Assembly: GCF_900090225.1 (NCBI RefSeq)
Contig: NZ_FMHY01000002.1
Span: 5,642,001 to 5,706,000, forward strand
Direction of reading: 5' to 3'
DNA length: 64,000 nucleotides
Source of the DNA: Micromonospora eburnea
GTDB taxonomy: Bacteria > Actinomycetota > Actinomycetes > Mycobacteriales > Micromonosporaceae
Made by a program: the position numbers and the translations under genes. The number at the start of each line of letters is the position of its first letter. Position 1 is the first letter of the stretch. Positions 55,801 to 64,000 of the stretch are shown in pieces. The notes below the pieces were generated by a model. The model did no database searches, was not told the DNA's origin, and saw nothing but the letters and a program-made list of their open reading frames with translations.

Positions 55801-56035
55801 GCGCTGTCACCAGCGCTGACGTCTCATCCGGACGCTCCAGCACCTGCGGCTCGGCCGACGCGCGCTCGACCGGCGACTGCTGAGGAGCCGCAGCCGCCGG
55901 CGGCGCGGCCACCCAGTCCGCCATCGTCGCTGCCAGCACCACCGACATGCCGACAGCCAACACCCGCCCACCGCGACTACGCGACAGGTGGTGCATCCGG
56001 GACACCGCGCCCCACACGGATCTCCCTCGTTTCAC
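49844..56035 (-). CDS. RHS-repeat polymorphic toxin
   Basis: A 2063-residue secreted RHS protein. A signal/anchor lies near residues 20-50 (VLAVGMSVVLAATMADW). A DNRLRE-like beta region occupies about 340-500, Ig-like modules follow to about 800, and a DUF6531-type start of the shell is at ITGNYSLSDTDVSV. Many YD repeats run to the core motif GVRLYNTTTGRFLQVDPV (about residue 1930). The last 105 residues are a distinct tip with six Cys and a hydrophobic stretch (FWIGAFGFVVGLSVAGVPIAL), encoded by visibly AT-richer DNA. The GTG at 56035 has AGGAGG upstream. The tip is probably the toxin; I do not recognise its activity. Confidence 0.9.
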   Translation of the reverse strand: MKRGRSVWGAVSRMHHLSRSRGGRVLAVGMSVVLAATMADWVAAPPAAAAPQQSPVERASAEPQVLERPDETSALVTARLTGKKVRIAGMTSDTSEFWALPDGRVDAEVHLGPVRLRDEQSGGWKSVDFSLVPQADGSVAAKAHPADLRLSGSAGEGEHDLVSLTADGGRVSLGWSGRLPAPVVEGTKATYPEVRPGVDLVVESTRTGFEQFVVVKDRSAVAQVRDLSLPLRGRDGVTLVDDQRGGFEIRNRAGETVGVSPQPEMWDAQVDPQSGERVRRTTVAKKVEGAKAGRLAMTLTPDERWLTDPATVFPVTIDPATTLTPSYDAFVQSDYASDQSAATELKLGTFDKGATVARSFLRFNNLDFLQGKHVQAATLYLWEHYSWSCTPAQWETWETLYASTATRWTNQPEWRRGPLGYTTATKGYSSSCAAGWVNSSVTGAFADHATGATCCTVNIGIRATSETDNLGWKKFHSVENTNDPYVKLTYQSPPSVTSRATVPSTPCATNPNTPYINTKTPQLRAQITDPEGSQVKAEFEWLTGGGTRLGGAIVGPGASGSWLATVVPAGVFGEGGTYSWRVRGNDGSANGAWTGYCAVIIDTTAPSAMPTVSSTAYPTGLWAGAAGTAGSFTFGASGVADVAAYEYGLNVNPPNQTVNAPSLGANATVSITPTVDGPQTLYVRSRDRAGNTSATRTYTFNVGSGAVTAPKAGDITAAKTAITGVGQAAATGVTYQWRRGDADAWVNIPTGHVTVAAGGGTVTWPLPTSGGGVFPKLNWDVEATLAASDAESIPRSGPLQLRGVFAGGTGGTSSPVKITFDRDQASAASQEIGPGSVNLITGNYSLSDTDVSVSSYGSDLTVTRSYNTRRAGEADAANMFGPGWVSGAVVEEAESPYTSLTVYGSLVQVGMPEGDTIGFTKRTATAFDPEIGMEFLKLTYTSGSDSYTLTDEDGNTVVFKHLAGTAAGKYFPTSMTTPGNSQTTTLDWEKATIAGKEIVRPIRMLAPVADGVSCASLAKGCRALTFNYATATTATGTAEPAWGDYIGRVKEIAFTAWDPDLPTPAMRTVPMARYAYDNGGRLRAVWDPRLDWNDAGTTRQLRETYDYDNDGILTTVKPVAEEPWQLSYTTIPGDPGKGRLHKVTRSALTAGTAVNTVVYKVPTSGTGAPYDLSPSQTNRWAQPEAPTDATAVFPANQVPDGNPATGTLPSSYERATVTYMDANARQVNTAAPGGNISTTWYDQWGNTVRTLTAGNRARALDDSPTDDAVRESMLARSYSTLNIYSNDGQQLTRTLEPERDVMLPDGVVVRGRNTTINTYDEGPLSTGGPYNLITTQRVGVQINVNGVETDTDIRTTKTDYDRDLRQPTAVIVDPAGLAHTTRTTYDPITGLSTSTTTPAGGTSTTTPATRKTIYYRATSGSGYAECDLKPEWANLPCRIQPGGQAASGPELPATVTTYDMFNQPRVVTEKTSAGTLRTTTTTYDSASRAYETSVAVASGLGTAVPITRNVYDQATGRLLRTQSVTAGLVTSQVVKAYDTLGRQTSYTDADGVTSTTTYDLLGRVATSNDGKATRTYTYDGGSERRGLLTAVTDEQAGTFSGSYDTDGNLTSETWPNGVQVTTETDETGTQVGLTYAKPGCAADDCTLYRESVTESAHGQWRQRASTLSEQSYTYDQSGRLTSIRDVIGSQCTTRSYGFSTSSNRTNVAEYAPTEDGSCQTSTAASSRTWTYDTADRVNTAGYVYDALGRTTAVPAVDTANPSGGNATMTYHSTDLVDTITQGGRTTDYTLDVTGERIRSWTDNASGNVVESVNHYDGDDDSPSWTQETADQYTRPLSGLSGMAGIFDSDSGQVDWQVTNLHGDLIAAIHADDEGLSRTSEATEYGTLRNADDVGKQRYGWLGAKQRAADTPSGIILMGVRLYNTTTGRFLQVDPVDGGSCNAYDYTCADPANKFDVDGKKWCSDWRWICRKHKRVKRFAAKVNLGLRWEWKHGECRQMRCMPGSPHSNRRVNAGNKRYENWYCSRGSKTRFWIGAFGFVVGLSVAGVPIALHILMMEGKCAYR

Positions 56036-56341
56036 TGACCCTCCTAGATCAACACAGGGAGTGAACACGAAACTACAATTGCGGCCCCCGCCTCATCGTC
56101 CGCACGCACAGGAACTATCACCGATACGTCGATGGACAGAGATCGACTCGCCTGCTAGGGCTGGGACGAGCTGCAGGTTGCGCCGCCGCGCCTGGCGCGC
56201 ACAGCCTCACCAAACGTCGCCCGGTGTGGCCGACCTCATAGCGACCGACCCAGAGCGGGCTGCCCCGCTCGGCCCTGCTCGGTCAGTGGTACACCATGGA
56301 CGCCACCAGCCCGGCGTTCCAGTGGGACTGCCGGCGTAGGG
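56036..56341. other. Gap upstream of the RHS gene
   Basis: About 306 bases between the RHS gene and the membrane protein gene stop. No gene is supported. It should contain the RHS promoter; no clear -35/-10 pair is seen. Confidence 0.4.
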
Positions 56342-57037
56342 TCAGTTCGGGGCCGGCGGATCCGACGGCGCCGCGGGTGGTTGGCCGAAGTGCGCGCCGA
56401 TCGCCCTCGCCGCCTGCGCTCCGGCGAGCCAGCGGTCGACGAGCAGGTGCTCCCCGAACCAGCTCACGATGCCGGTCCGCAGTTCCTCGCGGACCTCGTC
56501 GGCATCCGGATAGGCTCGGTCGCCGAACCGCCATTGCCCCGGCTCCGCAGCATCGACCAGCGCCACGCTCAGCTCCACCGTCGGCGCGCGCCTACCGTCG
56601 CTGCCTGCGGGGCCGCCGACCGCGACGTACAGGTAGCCGACCGCGCCCCGGTCGCCGCGCACCTCGGCGACCCGGCCGTCGAACCGCCAGATCGAGTCCC
56701 ACCCCGACGACGGCGTATCCCCCAATTCCCGCCACCGGCGATAGGCGGCCATCCTCGCCGCGTCCGCGCGCCGTTTGCGCCGGAAGGCCACCAGCGACCC
56801 GGCCCACATCAGCAGCCCGAGCACCCCGCCACCCCACATCAGGTCACGGTCCTTGGGGGAGCCGATGGACATCACCGCGATCAGGATCGGGTAGCAACAC
56901 AGGACGAGGAGCATCACCCAGGGCGTGTAGAAGCCGATGAGTCCGTGCCGGCCGGCGAAGTCCAGGAACTGGGGCGGGATCTCCTCCTCGCCCTCCGCCC
57001 CGCCTTCCGGCCCCGAGCCTTGGTCCCGCATCATCAC
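56342..57037 (-). CDS. Membrane protein of unknown function
   Basis: A 231-residue protein with an acidic N-terminus, two hydrophobic helices (PWVMLLVLCCYPILIAVMSIG and LMWGGGVLGLLMWAGSLVAF, about residues 40-85), a basic patch (RRKRRADAARMAAYRRWREL) and a soluble C-terminal domain containing VGYLYVAVGG. I recognise no family. The soluble part might bind a ligand in the cytoplasm. Confidence 0.7.
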   Translation of the reverse strand: MMMRDQGSGPEGGAEGEEEIPPQFLDFAGRHGLIGFYTPWVMLLVLCCYPILIAVMSIGSPKDRDLMWGGGVLGLLMWAGSLVAFRRKRRADAARMAAYRRWRELGDTPSSGWDSIWRFDGRVAEVRGDRGAVGYLYVAVGGPAGSDGRRAPTVELSVALVDAAEPGQWRFGDRAYPDADEVREELRTGIVSWFGEHLLVDRWLAGAQAARAIGAHFGQPPAAPSDPPAPN

Positions 57038-57100
57038 GGGTTCTCCGACCTCACCGGCGAGCGTGCGAGGCTCTGCCCCTCCGGGTGGGCGGCATCCACC

Positions 57101-57310
57101 TCAGCCGGCGAGGCCGTGATCACGACGTGCCGCGAACCAGATCGACGCGGTTCCGAGCCAGTTGAAGACGATCTCCAGGCGCGCTCGGCCGAGCCAGTAA
57201 CGCACGAGCGCGAAGCGCCGGCCGGGCGACTCCTTCAGCCGCACCAGAGTCGCCTCCTCCAGGCGATACCGCTCGGAGAGCAGGGTGGACGGATCTGACA
57301 GGAAGGGCAT
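57101..57310 (-). CDS. Small hypothetical protein, 69 residues
   Basis: A frame from ATG at 57310 with GGGAGG six bases upstream. The peptide (LLSERYRLEEATLVRLKESPG ... LVRYWLGRARLEIVFNWLG) forms amphipathic helices. It lies between the membrane protein gene and the DUF397 gene on the same strand. The family is unknown; the ribosome site is the main support. Confidence 0.5.
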   Translation of the reverse strand: MPFLSDPSTLLSERYRLEEATLVRLKESPGRRFALVRYWLGRARLEIVFNWLGTASIWFAARRDHGLAG

Positions 57311-57405
57311 ACAGGACCTCCCCGGTCACGGCGTGTCGCACGCTCGGCAGACCGCGTGTCGCGGCCACCCGGCCAACCAGCCCACACGGATACGCCTCTG
57401 AGGCA

Positions 57406-57624
57406 TCATTCGAACGAAGGACGTTGCCTTCCCGCCGGCCGCGCAGCGACCCCGGCGACGAACGCCCGCCAGGCATCCGGACCGAACGCCAACACCGGCC
57501 CGCCCGGATCCTTCGAATCACGCACGGCAACGACGCCGGGAAGGTTGTCCGCCACCTCGACGCACGCCCCACCGCTGCCGTTGCTCCGAGTGCTCTTGCG
57601 CCACCGGGCACCACTCAGGTCCAT
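57406..57624 (-). CDS. DUF397 domain protein
   Basis: A 72-residue DUF397 protein: MDLSGARWRKSTRSNGSGG, then ACVEVADNLPGVVAVRDSKD and FGPDAWRAFVAGV. Its start overlaps the stop of the upstream regulator by 10 bases. In Streptomyces-type genomes DUF397 proteins partner with DUF5753-type regulators (the BldB/WhiJ-like pairing); function as an antagonist or cofactor is inferred from that pairing. Confidence 0.92.
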   Translation of the reverse strand: MDLSGARWRKSTRSNGSGGACVEVADNLPGVVAVRDSKDPGGPVLAFGPDAWRAFVAGVAARPAGRQRPSFE

Positions 57625-58418
57625 GTCTCCGCCACTTCCGCTATCAAGTCGAGGGACTGCTGTTGCGATAGTGCCTCGCCACGGATCGACTCCCAAACCT
57701 CGACCATCTGCTGCACATACTCCGTGCGGTCAATCACCTGCCCGTGGCGCTGCCCCTCCAGGTAGACGACATCCTCCCCGGCTGAGGAGGTGGCGATCAC
57801 GAAGGGGCCGTCGAGCCCAGGGTAGGCACCCGCCGAGAGCGGCACGACTTGGATACGGACCCGTGGCAGCGTCGATCCGAGTTTCACCAGGTGCTGCAAC
57901 TGCTCGCACATCACCTCGGGCTCGCCGATTCGGCGGCGCAGCACATATTCGTCGAGGACCACGCTGAGCAGCGGCGGCCGATCTCGGGTGAGCACTGATT
58001 GACGGTCGATCCGAGCCGACACCTGCTGCTCGATCTCGTCTGGTGCGAACAGCCCGGCACCGACCAAGATGGCGCGGGCGTACCTCTCGGTCTGCAACAG
58101 GCCCGGCACATACACCGGCTCGAACCAGCGCAGGGCGGTGGCTTCCGCCTCGATTCCGGCCCAGTCGCGGAACCAGGGAACCACGGTCTCGCGGCTGATC
58201 CGGCGCTGGATGCGTTCGAACCGGCCGTCCGCGTCGAACACCGTGTCGCACCGGCGCGCGAAGTCTAGGCTCGGGCGGCGCTCGCAGGTCTCCACCTTGG
58301 CGACCAGGGCGGCCGAATAGCTCAACGCCTCGGCCAGCGCCGTCTGGGACATGCCGGTGGTGGCCCAAACGAGCCGCAGCTCCTCCGCGAAGTGGTCCAG
58401 CATGGACGAGCTTTCCAC
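57615..58418 (-). CDS. XRE regulator with DUF5753 domain
   Basis: A 267-residue regulator. The helix-turn-helix (about residues 6-60) reads LRLVWATTGMSQTALAEALSYSAALVAKVE. The DUF5753 domain follows from about 90, with FEPVYVPGLLQTERYARAIL and later VYLEG and VWESIRGEALS. The GTG at 58418 has GGAGG six bases upstream. It is paired with the DUF397 gene; this duo is abundant in actinomycetes and tied to development or antibiotic control. Confidence 0.93.
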   Translation of the reverse strand: MESSSMLDHFAEELRLVWATTGMSQTALAEALSYSAALVAKVETCERRPSLDFARRCDTVFDADGRFERIQRRISRETVVPWFRDWAGIEAEATALRWFEPVYVPGLLQTERYARAILVGAGLFAPDEIEQQVSARIDRQSVLTRDRPPLLSVVLDEYVLRRRIGEPEVMCEQLQHLVKLGSTLPRVRIQVVPLSAGAYPGLDGPFVIATSSAGEDVVYLEGQRHGQVIDRTEYVQQMVEVWESIRGEALSQQQSLDLIAEVAETWT

Positions 58419-58632
58419 GGACAGCCTCCGTACATCCTCGTACCGCCTGGGGTCGCCCGCCGGACGCGCTGGTCGTCGGCGCGCGGGACCTCCCACCGTA
58501 GTCGCGCCATTACCAGACTGTCACGCAGCGGAACCGCTCACGGGATCGGACGGCGGGCGGAACCAGGCCGGAGGCGCCTGCGGACAACGGCGTCCGCAGG
58601 TGCCTCCCTCCAGCATCGACGGAGGCTCGACC

Positions 58633-58851
58633 ATGCGACTCAGGTTCTGGCGCTGCGCGCGCCCGACACCGCCCAGCACGCTTCCCCGGCGTACCCCCAA
58701 CGAGCGCCCGGCGTGGGCGACCGCGCCGACGGAGGTCTTCCCGATCAATGGCCCGGGACGCCCGGGGCGGTTGACCCGCGCACAGGAGTGGCGGGCGAAC
58801 GGCGGACGCCGGCTGCCCGCGCCGCGTGCGGGCGAGGAGGACCGGGGCTGA
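58633..58851 (+). CDS. Small hypothetical protein (WRANGGRR type)
   Basis: A 72-residue basic protein (RLRFWRC ... TRAQEWRANGGRR). The ATG at 58633 is preceded by GGAGG. It shares a TGATG overlap with the next gene. Such pairs recur next to DUF397 regulators in Micromonosporaceae. The function is unknown. Confidence 0.65.
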   Translation: MRLRFWRCARPTPPSTLPRRTPNERPAWATAPTEVFPINGPGRPGRLTRAQEWRANGGRRLPAPRAGEEDRG

Positions 58852-59096
58852 TGCCCCGCTACCGGCCGCACGTCGCGGCGCGTCCGTCCTGGCGCTGCCG
58901 GGTGTGCGGTGCCGCGTGGCCGTGCTCCCCGGCCCGGCTGGCGCTGCTCGGCGAGTATCGCGAGAACCGGGCCGCCCTGCTGATCTACCTCGCCACCGTC
59001 ATGCAGGAGGCCACGGCCGACCTGGCCGGTCTCACCGGCCAGGTCGCACCCGAGGGTATGACCGAACGGTTCCTGGGCTGGGCGAGGGCCCGTTGA
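58851..59096 (+). CDS. Small Cys protein, often labelled flavin reductase
   Basis: An 81-residue protein: SWRCRVCGAAWPCSPARLALL with three Cys, then a helical part (LLIYLATVMQEATADLA) and FLGWARAR. Similar short proteins are often called flavin reductase, but nothing here supports that activity; the Cys may bind zinc. It is translationally coupled to the preceding gene (TGATG). Confidence 0.7.
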   Translation: MPRYRPHVAARPSWRCRVCGAAWPCSPARLALLGEYRENRAALLIYLATVMQEATADLAGLTGQVAPEGMTERFLGWARAR

Positions 59097-59124
59097 CCAG
59101 CAGGGACCATCGGTTCAGGTTGGG

Positions 59125-60060
59125 TTACCGGTAGCTCCACACCACCGGTCGCGCCTTGTAGATGGCCGCACCGGGGCGGTAGCGGTTGCCGACGTACGAG
59201 CCGTTCAGCTTGTAGAGCCACACGTTGCCGGTGCCCCAGGTGCCGTCCGAGTTCGCCTTCGTCACCCTGGTAGTGACGACCAGGCCACCGGCGTGGTTAC
59301 CGACGCTCTTGATACGCGAGTTGTCGATGTAGCCGCTGGCCCGGCTCAGCGTCCCGCGGTTGATGTTGTAGGTGTAGACGTGACTGGTCGTGCTGAGCCA
59401 GAGCTGCGCCGATGCGCCGTAGACCGGTGAAAGGTCGTGACCACCGGAGGGTGTGGTCCGGCAGGCCTTGCCGGTCAGGGTGGGACTGGTGGCCGATCCG
59501 CCGACCTTGTAGCTGCACAGCTTGGTGCCACCGAGCGCCCACAGTCGCTTCGTGCCCGGCTCCCAGAGCACGGCGTGCGCGCTCGGGAACGAGTAACTGC
59601 GGCCGCTGCTCTTTCCCTTGCCGTACGCCGTGAGTTTGCCGGAGGAGGAGGCGACCACGACCGCGCCGTTGGGCAGCAGCTCGATCGCGTGCGGGTTGCC
59701 GCCGGGGCTCGCCGTCCACCTCGTCTTCTTGGTCGAATAGTCGATGATCGCCGCCCGACCACCGGATGCGGTGACCAGGACGACCTTGCGACCGCCGTAG
59801 GTCCGGAACTTCACATCCGACACGTTCTTCCAGGCGGCCGTCCGTGGTGCGTTCCAGGACCAGAGCGGGCTGCCCTTCCAGCTGCTGGAGCCGAGGCTGA
59901 AGATTTTCACACCGCTCCGCTGGTCCACGACGGCCGCCTGCCCGGCCGCCGCCTGAGCCGGTGCTGACATGGCGACCGCGCCGCCGACCCCGACCGCGCA
60001 CGACAGCGCCGCGAGGCCCACCTTACGTAGCCGATTGCGCCAATTCCCCGTAGTCCTCAT
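59125..60060 (-). CDS. Secreted beta-propeller-like protein (DUF6528 type)
   Basis: A 311-residue exported protein. The signal peptide is about residues 1-38 (VGLAALSCAVGVGGAVAMSAPAQAA). Repeats such as VVLVTASGGRAAIIDYSTKKTRW, HAIELLPNGAVVVASSSG and HAVLWEPGTKRLWALGG suggest a six-bladed propeller. No catalytic residues are recognised. It could bind a carbohydrate or surface ligand. It stands alone on the minus strand. Confidence 0.78.
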   Translation of the reverse strand: MRTTGNWRNRLRKVGLAALSCAVGVGGAVAMSAPAQAAAGQAAVVDQRSGVKIFSLGSSSWKGSPLWSWNAPRTAAWKNVSDVKFRTYGGRKVVLVTASGGRAAIIDYSTKKTRWTASPGGNPHAIELLPNGAVVVASSSGKLTAYGKGKSSGRSYSFPSAHAVLWEPGTKRLWALGGTKLCSYKVGGSATSPTLTGKACRTTPSGGHDLSPVYGASAQLWLSTTSHVYTYNINRGTLSRASGYIDNSRIKSVGNHAGGLVVTTRVTKANSDGTWGTGNVWLYKLNGSYVGNRYRPGAAIYKARPVVWSYR

Positions 60061-60150
60061 GGCCCGGAACCGTAGCTCCAGTGGCTCCTGCCCGGAACGC
60101 CTCTGTCCACTTTACGACCTGTATGTCTGTCCTAAGCGGACGGCCTGACC

Positions 60151-61083
<933 letters not shown>

Positions 61084-61580
61084 CGGCCGACCCTAGCCGC
61101 CCGGTCCGACAACCTCGACCGGTTAACGCCCCGCACCCACCCGGACAGCCGATGTGGCTTCGACTACGCCGAGTCACGGCCGAAAGAGCGACAGCGACCT
61201 CTGCCGCCACGACTTTTGCCCACCATTCTGGACAGATCATCCGTGGCCGTCCTGGAATGCTGGAACCACAGCTCAGCCGTGGGATCCGACATTTGCGAAG
61301 GAGATTCCTAATAGGCACCGCACTTGAATGGTCGCCACCTCACCTCCGTCACTCAATGCAATCACTGTCGGCAATGTTCCCCCGGATACGCGTTTCGCGT
61401 ATCGTGCCTGCTCGTGTCGCCCGTTCGCCCCCTCGACGGCTCTCCCCCGAGCCACACCGACCCGGTGTCGCAACACCGGGACGCGGACGAGGCGCCCAAG
61501 GAACTCGGCGCGAGCTGATCCGACGAGGCCGGCCGGACCAACCGTTCGGGCCCGGCACCCCGACCCGACCGGGAGACCCC
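61084..61580. other. Divergent intergenic region before the sensor kinase gene
   Basis: About 500 bases. Parts near 61170-61380 are less GC-rich. No gene is supported; promoters for the ABC ATPase and the kinase are expected. No specific motif is convincing. Confidence 0.4.
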
Positions 61581-64000
61581 GTGCCGCTCCCCGAACCCGC
61601 CCGCGTACGCCGGCACCACCGGTCCGCGGACCGTACCGGCCGGCTCCGGTCGGTGCGTACCCAGTTGCTGGCGCCGATCCTGGTGGCGACGGTCGGTCTG
61701 GTGGTGCTCGGCGCCATCCAGACCGACGCCGCGCTCGCCGCCTCGGCCGACGCCGACCGGGGCCGCGTGCTCGCCGGCACCGCCACCGCGACCGTACGGC
61801 TGGTGCACGAGCTGGAACGCGAACTCGGCGAGACGGCGGCGCTGCGGCAGCGGGGGGGCACGGCCGGCCGGCCGCTGGTCGACGCCCAACGGCGGCGGGT
61901 GGACGCCGCGGTCGAGCGCTACCGCTCGGCCAGCGACGAGGCCCGCCGGGCGGCACCGGACCTGGCCCCGGTGCTCGACGACGCGGACGGCCACCTCGGC
62001 CAACTCGACCCGACCCGCCGGCTGGCGCTGGGCGGCGACAGCGGTGACCCGGCCTACGGGACGCTGGTCGAGTCGCTGCTCGCGGTCGCCGACGCGCTGC
62101 CGGCCCAGCTCCACGACAGCGGCCTGGCCAACGGGGCACGGCAGGTGGCCGCCGTGGCCGCCCAGGAGCACCTGGCGTCGCTGGAACGCGACCTGCTGCG
62201 CGGGATCTTCGTCCGGGCCGCCCTGGCCCCCGGTGAGCTGGCCCGGCTCGGCCAGCTACGCGGCGCGGGGGAACAGCGCCAGGCCGAGTTCCTCCGGATC
62301 GCCACCGGCCCGGCGAACACCGCCTGGTACCGCCTGATCGACGGCACCGACGTCGCGACCTCCCGACGGATGCGCAACGACGTGCTGGACACCGACGGTG
62401 GGCCGGAGGCGCTGAAGACCGACGGCGACGCCTGGTACGTGGCGCAGAGCGGCACCATCCGCCGCTACAACCTGCTCGGCCGGGAACTCTCCGAGGACCT
62501 CGACCGGGACGCCGCCGCGCTGGCCCGCACCGCCGGGCAGCGGGCCCTGCTGACCGGCGGGGCGACCAGCACCCTCACGCTCGCCTCGCTGGTCACCGCC
62601 GTGCTGCTGGCGGTACGGACCAGCCGGCGGCTACGCCGGCTGCGGGTCGCCGCGCTCACCATGGCCCACCGGGAGCTGCCGGACCGGATCACCGCGATCG
62701 CCGCCGGCCGGCCCTGCCCGGGCGACGGCACGTCCTCTCGGCTGACCGAGGGCGTCCGTCGCGGCCGCGACGAGGTGGCCCAGGTGGCCGAGGCGTTCGA
62801 CACGGTGAACCGGGCCGCGCTGCGGCTCGCCGGCGAGCAGGCCGAGCTGCGGCTGGACGTGACCCGGATGGCCGAGTCGCTGGCCCGGCGGATCCGTACG
62901 CTGATCACCCGCCAGCTACGCCTGCTCGACGAGTTCGAACACGAGGAGACCGACCCGCAGGCGCTGGCCCGGTTCTTCGCGCTGGACCACCTCGCCGCCC
63001 GCCTGCGCCGCAACGGGGAGAACCTGCTGGTCCTCGCCGGCGGCGAGCCGGGCCGGGGGCACGAGGGCGTCCTGCTCCTCGACGACGTGGTCCGGTCGGC
63101 GGCCGCCGAGATCGAGGACTATTCCCGGGTGGAGGTCGACGTGCCGACCGCGGCGGTGCACGGCGCGGCGACCGGCAACCTGGTGCACCTCCTGGCCGAG
63201 CTGCTGGAGAACGCCGCCGTGAACTCACCGCCGCACACATCGGTGCTGGTGGACGGGCGGCGTACCGTCGACGGAGTCACCCTGCGGGTGCACGACCAGG
63301 GCATCGGGATCAGCGAGAGCCGGCTGGCCGGCATCAACGAGCGGCTCGCCGCGCCGGCCACGCTCTTCAACGCCGCGGCCGGCAGCATGGGCCTGCACGT
63401 GGTGGCCCACCTGGCCGCCCGGCACGGGATCCGGGTACGGCTGCACCGCGCCCCCACCGGCACCATCGCCCAGGTGGAGGTGCCCGAGACCGCGCTGACC
63501 CGGGTCGAGGCGGTCACCCGGCGCCCCGCCGCCGAGCGACGTGCCCCGGCCGACCGCGACACGCCCTGGTTCCGGTCGCGAACCGCGCCGGACCAGCCGT
63601 TCGCCGGCATGTCACTGGACCAGCCCTTCGCCGGAAGATCCCCGGACCGGGTGGCCGCCGGTGCGGTCGCTGGGGACATGGTCCCGGCCGCTCTGCTCCA
63701 CGCTCCGGGCGGGCCCGTGGCCGGGGCGCCCGCGGCGGCCGGCGTGGTCCGGGGCGTGGCCGCCGTACGGCCGCCCGGGATCGCCCTGCCGGCGCCCGGC
63801 GCCACGCGGGTCCGCCCGTCCGGGGCCCTGCCGACCACCGACACCGGGCTGCCCCGTCGGATCCGGGGCGGCCACCTTCCCGTCACCCCACCCACCACCG
63901 CCCCGCCGCCCCGACCCGCTCAGGACCTGCTCGACCCCGAGGTGGTCCGGGCCCGCCTGTCCGCGCTCGCCGAGGGCGTGGCCAGCGCGATGCGCCGCAA
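61581..64000 (+). CDS. Nitrate/nitrite-sensing type sensor histidine kinase, cut by window end
   Basis: At least 806 codons, open to the right edge. The GTG at 61581 has GGGAG upstream. An N-terminal helix (LLAPILVATVGLVVLGAI, about residues 30-48) and a second (about 318-336) bracket an extracellular NIT-like sensor. A HAMP-like linker follows, then a helical region with TRMAESLARRIRTLITRQLRLLDEFE, and a HATPase with LLENAAVNSPP (N box, about 545) and VHDQGIGIS (G1). The Pro/Ala-rich tail is typical. The usual phospho-His is not obvious, as in conservon-type kinases that act with roadblock, DUF742 and small GTPase genes, expected just downstream. Confidence 0.88.
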   Translation, partial: MPLPEPARVRRHHRSADRTGRLRSVRTQLLAPILVATVGLVVLGAIQTDAALAASADADRGRVLAGTATATVRLVHELERELGETAALRQRGGTAGRPLVDAQRRRVDAAVERYRSASDEARRAAPDLAPVLDDADGHLGQLDPTRRLALGGDSGDPAYGTLVESLLAVADALPAQLHDSGLANGARQVAAVAAQEHLASLERDLLRGIFVRAALAPGELARLGQLRGAGEQRQAEFLRIATGPANTAWYRLIDGTDVATSRRMRNDVLDTDGGPEALKTDGDAWYVAQSGTIRRYNLLGRELSEDLDRDAAALARTAGQRALLTGGATSTLTLASLVTAVLLAVRTSRRLRRLRVAALTMAHRELPDRITAIAAGRPCPGDGTSSRLTEGVRRGRDEVAQVAEAFDTVNRAALRLAGEQAELRLDVTRMAESLARRIRTLITRQLRLLDEFEHEETDPQALARFFALDHLAARLRRNGENLLVLAGGEPGRGHEGVLLLDDVVRSAAAEIEDYSRVEVDVPTAAVHGAATGNLVHLLAELLENAAVNSPPHTSVLVDGRRTVDGVTLRVHDQGIGISESRLAGINERLAAPATLFNAAAGSMGLHVVAHLAARHGIRVRLHRAPTGTIAQVEVPETALTRVEAVTRRPAAERRAPADRDTPWFRSRTAPDQPFAGMSLDQPFAGRSPDRVAAGAVAGDMVPAALLHAPGGPVAGAPAAAGVVRGVAAVRPPGIALPAPGATRVRPSGALPTTDTGLPRRIRGGHLPVTPPTTAPPPRPAQDLLDPEVVRARLSALAEGVASAMRR

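Noticed and set aside
58851..59096. Functional call of flavin reductase for the 81-residue protein
   Set aside because: The protein is too short and has no flavin-binding features; the label is a common carry-over.

Overview
The window is GC-rich actinobacterial DNA, most likely from a Micromonosporaceae member (Micromonospora or a close relative). This is inferred from codon bias, a paired DUF5753-type regulator and DUF397 gene, small WRANGGRR-type proteins, a nitrate/nitrite-sensing type sensor kinase and frequent GTG/TTG starts. No species is claimed.

Left part (1-32.2 kb) is accessory. Positions 3-13175 hold five overlapping plus-strand genes that fit MAD4-MAD8 of the methylation-associated defence system (MADS): a small protein, an HsdS-like specificity subunit, a giant nuclease-pseudokinase-kinase-NTPase fusion, an unrecognised protein and a HerA-like ATPase. 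The methyltransferase half should lie just off the left edge. Convergent to it, 13331-20934 is a tightly overlapping minus-strand operon: NAD-dependent epimerase, thymidylate-synthase-like enzyme with an Asn-to-Asp change typical of cytosine-nucleotide hydroxymethylases, NodU/CmcH carbamoyltransferase, glycosyltransferase, P-loop kinase, phosphotransferase, histidine phosphatase and a second phosphotransferase. A divergent XRE/TPR regulator and a HAD phosphatase flank it. It looks like a pathway for a carbamoylated, glycosylated nucleoside or nucleotide, and I find no characterised system that matches it.

At 23791-26568 an IS630-family element, flanked by a TA duplication, is split by an IS110-family element (24709-26247). 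The IS110 5-prime noncoding region contains a readable bridge RNA whose guide segments match its own ends and this insertion site. From 27.1 to 32.2 kb there is a remnant of an integrative element (DUF2637 membrane protein, replication-relaxation protein, large serine recombinase) whose integrase runs into a tRNA-CAT gene.

Right part (32.2-64 kb) is more ordinary chromosome: MMPL transporter, tRNA-Asn, YtxH-like protein, secreted M28 aminopeptidase, TIM-barrel sugar epimerase, polyprenyl synthase, and a five-gene ROK / ABC sugar-uptake / Gfo-Idh-MocA operon (41256-47505). Next come a YihY membrane protein, a decayed antitoxin-toxin pair, a 2063-residue RHS-repeat polymorphic toxin with a possible downstream immunity protein, and a DUF397 regulator pair. 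The end holds a secreted propeller-like protein, an orphan ABC ATPase and a sensor histidine kinase cut by the right edge.

All homology statements are from reading translations and motifs by eye; no database search was run.
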